Shown: in pieces, positions 4,524 to 7,671 of the stretch
Numbering within the stretch: the first letter of the stretch is position 1
Layout of the letters: the number at the start of each line of letters is the position of its first letter
Origin: DATAQC01 sp051005135
Lineage (GTDB): Bacteria > Actinomycetota > Acidimicrobiia > Acidimicrobiales > AC-14
Assembly (NCBI GenBank): GCA_051005135.1
Contig: JBPCJQ010000067.1
Location: forward strand, 1 to 7,671
DNA: 7,671 bases
Direction of reading: 5' to 3'
The notes under the pieces: model-generated
What the model saw: only the letters and a program-made list of their open reading frames with translations
Database searches by the model: none
Told to the model about the DNA's origin: nothing
Position numbers and translations under genes: made by a program

Positions 4524-6149
4524 CTACATGTAGCTCATACCGGCGTTGTTGCGCTGTGGGGGGGTGGCGGGCAGGATCGGCTCCATCTTCTGGGCCACCA
4601 GGGTCTTGGTGGTGAGCAGCATGGCGGCGATGGAGGCGGCGTGCTGCAGGGCCGAGCGGGTGACCTTGGCAGGGTCGATCACCCCGGCCTTGACCAGGTC
4701 TTCGAACTCGCCGGTGAGGGCGTTGAAGCCCTGGGCGCCCTTGTCGGACTCGACCTGGCGGATGATCAACGATCCCTCGTGGCCGGCGTTCTGGGCGATC
4801 CACCGGAGGGGTTCCTCCAGGGCCCGCCTCACGATGGCCGTGCCGGTGGCCTCGTCGCCCTCGTTCTTCACCGAGTCGACGCCCTTGCGGGCCCGCAGCA
4901 GGGCAGTGCCCCCACCGGGGACGATGCCCTCTTCGATGGCCGCCTTGGTGGCCGACACCGCGTCTTCGATGCGGTGCTTCTTCTCCTTGAGCTCGACCTC
5001 GGTGGCGGCGCCGACCCTGATGAGGGCCACTCCACCGGCCAGCTTGGCCAACCGCTCTTGGAGCTTCTCGCGGTCCCAGTCAGAGGTCGCCTCGTCGATC
5101 TGGCGGCGGACCTGGCCGATCCGCTCGTTGAGCACCTTCTTGTCGCCCGAACCCTCCACGATGGTGGTGTCGTCCTTGGTGATGGTGACCCGGCGAGCCC
5201 GGCCCAGGTGCTCGAGGCCGATGGAGTCGAGCTTGAGGCCCAGCTCGGAGGACACGACCTGGCCGCCGGTGAGGGTGGCGATGTCGTCGAGGGTGGACCG
5301 CCGGCGCTCGCCGAAACCGGGGGCCTTGACGGCCACCGCGGTGAAAGTGCCCCGCAGCTTGTTGACTACGAGCGTGGCCAGGGCCTCGCCCTCCACGTCT
5401 TCGGCGATGATCAGCAGCGGCTTGTTGGTCTGCATGACCTTCTCGAGGACGGGGAGGAGGTCGTTGACGGCGCTGATCTTGGAGTTGGCGAGCAGGATGT
5501 AAGGCTCGTCGAGCACCGCCTCCTGGCGCTCGGCGTCGGTCACCAGGTGGGGTGAGAGGTAGCCCTTGTCGAACTGCATGCCCTCGGCGAACTCCAGCTC
5601 CATGCCGAAGGTGTTCGACTCCTCGACGCTGACGACGCCGTCCTTGCCCACCTTGTCGATGGCGTCGGCGATGAGCTCGCCGATCTCCCTGTCGGCAGCC
5701 GAGATACTGGCCACGTGGGCGATCTCGGTACGGTCGTCGACGTCTTTGGCCTGCTTCTTGATGGACTCCACGGCCGCGGCTACGGCGGCGTCGATGCCCC
5801 GCTTGAGCTCCATGGGGTTGGCTCCGGCGGCCACGTTGCGCATGCCCTCGTGCACCATGATCTGGGCCAGGACGGTGGCGGTGGTGGTGCCGTCGCCGGC
5901 CACGTCGTTGGTCTTGGTGGCCACTTCCTTGAGGGCCTGGGCTCCCATGTTCTCGAAGGAGTCCTCAAGCTCGATCTCCTTGGCGATGGTGACTCCGTCG
6001 TTGGTGATCGTGGGAACGCCGAACTTCTTCTCGATCACCACGTTGCGACCCTTGGGGCCCAGGGTGACCTTTACGCAGTTGGCCATCTTGTTGATGCCCG
6101 CCTCGAGCGCCTCCCGGGCGGCATCGTCGAACTTGAGGTCCTTGGCCAT
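4524..6149 (-). CDS. groEL: 60-kDa chaperonin GroEL
   Basis: The 541-residue protein is a full-length GroEL subunit. It forms the double-ring chamber that folds proteins with ATP and the GroES lid. Visible features are LGPKGRNVVIEK near residues 30-41 and the nucleotide-binding DVAGDGTTT at 82-90 (Asp86 matches Escherichia coli Asp87). The apical stretch PLLIIAEDVEGEALATLVVNK and the equatorial GIVPGGGTALLRA are also present. The C-terminus ends in NNAGMSYM; it has neither the GGM repeats of proteobacterial GroEL nor a histidine-rich tail. groES ends 3 nt before ATG 6149. The weak AAGAAG before the ATG suggests translation coupled to groES. Transcription is probably from the CIRCE-controlled promoter ahead of groES. 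It is convergent with the ferredoxin gene. Confidence 0.98.
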   Translation of the reverse strand: MAKDLKFDDAAREALEAGINKMANCVKVTLGPKGRNVVIEKKFGVPTITNDGVTIAKEIELEDSFENMGAQALKEVATKTNDVAGDGTTTATVLAQIMVHEGMRNVAAGANPMELKRGIDAAVAAAVESIKKQAKDVDDRTEIAHVASISAADREIGELIADAIDKVGKDGVVSVEESNTFGMELEFAEGMQFDKGYLSPHLVTDAERQEAVLDEPYILLANSKISAVNDLLPVLEKVMQTNKPLLIIAEDVEGEALATLVVNKLRGTFTAVAVKAPGFGERRRSTLDDIATLTGGQVVSSELGLKLDSIGLEHLGRARRVTITKDDTTIVEGSGDKKVLNERIGQVRRQIDEATSDWDREKLQERLAKLAGGVALIRVGAATEVELKEKKHRIEDAVSATKAAIEEGIVPGGGTALLRARKGVDSVKNEGDEATGTAIVRRALEEPLRWIAQNAGHEGSLIIRQVESDKGAQGFNALTGEFEDLVKAGVIDPAKVTRSALQHAASIAAMLLTTKTLVAQKMEPILPATPPQRNNAGMSYM

Positions 6150-6152
6150 GGA

Positions 6153-6449
6153 CTACTTCTTGTCGGTGATGGCAAGTACGTCGCGGCCGTTGAGGATGAG
6201 AAGATCCTCACCGTCGACGGTGAACTCCGTGCCGCCGTACTTGCTGTAGATGACGACGTCGCCCTCCTTGACGTCGACGGGGATGAGCTCGCCCGACTGC
6301 TCCGACCGGCGGCCGGGGCCGACGGCGAGGACTTCGCCCTGCTGGGGCTTCTCCTTGGCGGTGTCGGGGATGACGATGCCGCTCACCGTGGTCTGCTCGG
6401 CCTCGCTGGGTCGGACGACGATGCGGTCTTCTAGGGGCCTCAGGTTCAT
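6153..6449 (-). CDS. groES: 10-kDa co-chaperonin GroES
   Basis: The 98-residue protein is the heptameric lid of the GroEL chamber. It begins NLRPLEDRIVVRPSEAEQ. The mobile loop that docks onto GroEL lies at about residues 15-36 with the contact segment SGIVIPD (23-29). The barrel segment GEVLAVGPG and the ending YGGTEF...DLLILNGRDVLAI are typical. Length is normal. ATG 6449 is supported by GGAGG (6464-6460) 10 nt upstream and by the family N-terminus; the frame is open to 6557, but the extra residues are the translation of leader repeats. It is the first gene of a groES-groEL operon. The leader of about 120 nt carries three tandem 15-16-bp repeats, and the CIRCE operator lies at the promoter. 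Confidence 0.97.
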   Translation of the reverse strand: MNLRPLEDRIVVRPSEAEQTTVSGIVIPDTAKEKPQQGEVLAVGPGRRSEQSGELIPVDVKEGDVVIYSKYGGTEFTVDGEDLLILNGRDVLAITDKK

Positions 6450-6459
6450 AGCGGGTGGA

Positions 6460-6464
6460 CCTCC
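6460..6464 (-). promoter_or_regulatory. Ribosome binding site of groES
   Basis: GGAGG on the minus strand lies 10 nt before ATG 6449. It settles the start against the longer open frame reaching back to 6557. Confidence 0.75.
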
Positions 6465-6489
6465 GTTGCACTTCGGGCTTTCGCACCAT

Positions 6490-6536
6490 GCCAGTCGAAC
6501 TTCGGCCAGTCGAACTTCGGGCCAGCCGAACTTCGG
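6490..6536. repeat. Three tandem 15-16-bp repeats in the groES leader
   Basis: On the + strand the units are GCCAGTCGAACTTCG (6490-6504), GCCAGTCGAACTTCGG (6505-6520) and GCCAGCCGAACTTCGG (6521-6536). Each contains the 9-bp near-palindrome CGAA-C-TTCG. They lie in the transcribed leader between CIRCE and the groES ribosome binding site. They could be a protein-binding array, RNA hairpins or a recent slippage expansion. Confidence 0.85.
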
Positions 6537-6550
6537 CCTCGCTGGTGGCG

Positions 6551-6577
6551 TTAGCACTCTCGGTCTTAGACTGCTAA
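6551..6577. promoter_or_regulatory. CIRCE operator for HrcA
   Basis: TTAGCACTC (6551-6559), a 9-nt spacer and GACTGCTAA (6569-6577) match the CIRCE consensus TTAGCACTC-N9-GAGTGCTAA in 17 of 18 arm positions; the one difference is C for G at position 6571. CIRCE is the known operator of the heat-shock repressor HrcA and typically precedes groESL. No HAIR-type element for HspR was seen. Confidence 0.95.
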
Positions 6578-6607
6578 CGATAGCAGGCCCGGTGTCGAGC
6601 CGGTCAA
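6577..6607 (-). promoter_or_regulatory. Putative groES-groEL promoter overlapping the tsaD stop codon
   Basis: On the minus strand TTGACC (6607 to 6602) matches the -35 consensus in five of six positions, and TATCGT (6582 to 6577) fits TANNNT, with a 19-nt spacer. The expected start near 6570 falls within CIRCE, so HrcA binding would block initiation. The tsaD stop TGA (6606-6604) is part of the -35 hexamer. The long spacer lowers confidence. Confidence 0.5.
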
Positions 6608-7635
6608 CCCCCAGTCACTGCGTTCGGCCACGCAGGCTGGGCCAGGCTCAGGTTGGGGTTCACGCCCAGCTCCAGCGACGAGGGGCCGTCAGCCCGCAGG
6701 CGCCACCAGGCCGCCGATGCCACCATGGCGGCGTTGTCGGTGCACAGCTCTCGGCTGGGGATCACCGCGGCTACGCCGTCTTGGGCGCACACCTCCGCCA
6801 CCCGGCGGCGCAGCTCCGAGTTAGCCCCCACTCCTCCACCCAGGCACAGCGAGCGGGCACCCGTGTCGGTCACCGCTCGGCGGGCCTTGGTGACCAGCAC
6901 CTCCACCGCGGCCCGCTGGAACGACGCCGCCACGTCGGCCACCTCGGTGTCGGGATGGGCCTTGGCGTAGCGGGCGACTGCAGTCTTGAGGCCGCTGAAG
7001 GAGAAGTCGTAGCCCTCCCGCTCCATGGCCCGGGGGAACACCACCGCCTCGGGGTCGCCGACCTCGGAGATGCGGTCGATGGCCGGGCCCCCCGGGTACC
7101 CGAGGCCCAGGTACCGGGCCACCTTGTCGAAGGCCTCGCCCACCGCGTCGTCGATGGTGGTGCCCAGCACCTGGTAGCGGCCGTGGCCCTCCATGGCCAC
7201 GATCAGGGTGTGGCCGCCCGACACCAGCAGGGCCACGGCCGGCAGCTCCAGGTCGGGCTGGTGCAGGAAGCAGGCGTAGAGGTGGCCTTCCATGTGGTTG
7301 ACGCCCACGAAGGGCACCTTCCAGACGAGGGCCAGGCTCTTGGCCGCGCTCACCCCCACCAGTAGCGAAGTGGCCAGGCCGGGGCCGACGGTGGCCGCCA
7401 CCGCGTCGACGTCGGCGCCCTCCACGCCCGCCTCCACCAGGGCCTCGGCCACCGCCGGGGTGAGAAGGCGCACGTGGGCCCGACTGGCGATCTCGGGCAC
7501 CACGCCACCGAAACGGGCGTGCAAGTCGACCTGGCTGGAGATGACCGACGAACGCACCGTGATGCCGTCGGCCACCACCGCGGCCGCCGTCTCGTCGCAC
7601 GATGTCTCGATGCCGAGGATGAGAAAGGGCGTCAC
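6604..7635 (-). CDS. tsaD: tRNA N6-threonylcarbamoyladenosine transferase TsaD
   Basis: The 343-residue protein transfers the threonylcarbamoyl group from threonylcarbamoyl-AMP to A37 of ANN-decoding tRNAs, working with TsaB and TsaE, neither of which is in the window. It has the ASKHA fold and the Kae1/TsaD motifs: GIETSCDETAAAVV at 8-21, metal-binding His114 and His118 in NHMEGHLYA, SGGHTLI at 139-145, and DDAVGEAFDKVARYLGLGYPGGP at 162-184. FSFSGLKTA (211-219), GGGVGANSELR (266-276) and metal-binding Asp300 in CTDNAAMVA follow. The gene is complete and of normal length. The start GTG 7635 has GAGG (7646-7643) 7 nt upstream. It lies directly before groES-groEL, a common actinobacterial order, but the groES promoter makes those genes separately controllable. 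Confidence 0.97.
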   Translation of the reverse strand: MTPFLILGIETSCDETAAAVVADGITVRSSVISSQVDLHARFGGVVPEIASRAHVRLLTPAVAEALVEAGVEGADVDAVAATVGPGLATSLLVGVSAAKSLALVWKVPFVGVNHMEGHLYACFLHQPDLELPAVALLVSGGHTLIVAMEGHGRYQVLGTTIDDAVGEAFDKVARYLGLGYPGGPAIDRISEVGDPEAVVFPRAMEREGYDFSFSGLKTAVARYAKAHPDTEVADVAASFQRAAVEVLVTKARRAVTDTGARSLCLGGGVGANSELRRRVAEVCAQDGVAAVIPSRELCTDNAAMVASAAWWRLRADGPSSLELGVNPNLSLAQPAWPNAVTGG

Positions 7636-7642
7636 GATTTGG

Positions 7643-7646
7643 CCTC
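7643..7646 (-). promoter_or_regulatory. Ribosome binding site of tsaD
   Basis: GAGG on the minus strand stands 7 nt before GTG 7635 and supports this start. Confidence 0.6.
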
Positions 7647-7654
7647 GGGGGGCC

Positions 7655-7671
7655 GTCGGGGGGCAGAGCCC
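7655..7671. repeat. Second copy of the GC-rich hairpin repeat, cut by the window edge
   Basis: The 17 bases from 7655 are identical to 4046-4062, covering the first arm, the AGA loop and the beginning of the second arm. The preceding bases also show the pattern TTTGG-N4-GGGGG at both sites. The copy ends 20 bp upstream of the tsaD start. Confidence 0.65.

Noticed and set aside
4546..5555. Two long + strand open frames opposite groEL
   Set aside because: Both are shadows of groEL, with no start signals or motifs.
6153..6557. Longer GroES with a 36-residue N-terminal extension
   Set aside because: The extension is only the translation of the leader repeats; GGAGG and the family N-terminus support ATG 6449.
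5715..7365. Long + strand open frames opposite groEL/groES and tsaD
   Set aside because: They run across the CIRCE region or through genes with certain assignments; composition is typical of antisense frames.

Overview
The window is high-GC, densely coding DNA that looks like an actinobacterial chromosome segment, possibly an Acidimicrobiia-like lineage. The grounds are GC-rich third codon positions, a GuaB3-type IMP dehydrogenase relative, GTG and TTG starts, CIRCE control of groESL, short or near-absent leaders, and the gene series tsaD - groES - groEL - (two small genes) - guaB3 - guaA. The lineage is an inference; no rRNA or other phylogenetic marker beyond these proteins was available. 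No phage, transposase, tRNA, rRNA or CRISPR array was seen.

Layout. Positions 1-176 hold the possible end of an unknown gene and a poorly explained leader. A P-loop kinase of the D-glycerate 3-kinase-like family lies on the + strand (177-971). After a convergent intergenic region with two hairpins come guaA (1195-2760, -) and, upstream of it in transcription, guaB3 (2800-3963, -). A 60-residue conserved-looking protein of unknown function (4078-4260, -) is divergent from a small ferredoxin (4302-4511, +). The ferredoxin converges on groEL (4524-6149, -), which is preceded by groES (6153-6449, -) and tsaD (6604-7635, -).

How the genes fit together. tsaD (tRNA t6A37 synthesis) and groES-groEL (chaperonin) are household genes, with a CIRCE operator between them for HrcA control. 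guaB3 and guaA act on guanine nucleotides and are probably co-transcribed. In the better-known actinobacterial arrangement a full-length guaB usually accompanies guaB3; here the ferredoxin and the 60-residue gene fill the space between groEL and guaB3.

The genes are ordinary; the unexplained signal lies mostly in non-coding or overlapping structure. The strongest item is an 18-bp perfect inverted repeat that puts the guaA start codon in the loop of a hairpin. Next are a perfect 13-bp-stem hairpin inside the last codons of the ferredoxin gene (a possible shared terminator with groEL), a GC-rich hairpin repeat present at two places, and a triple 15-16-bp repeat in the groES leader. A dyad lies centrally in the 41-bp divergent promoter region. 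All regulatory proposals rest on sequence pattern only.
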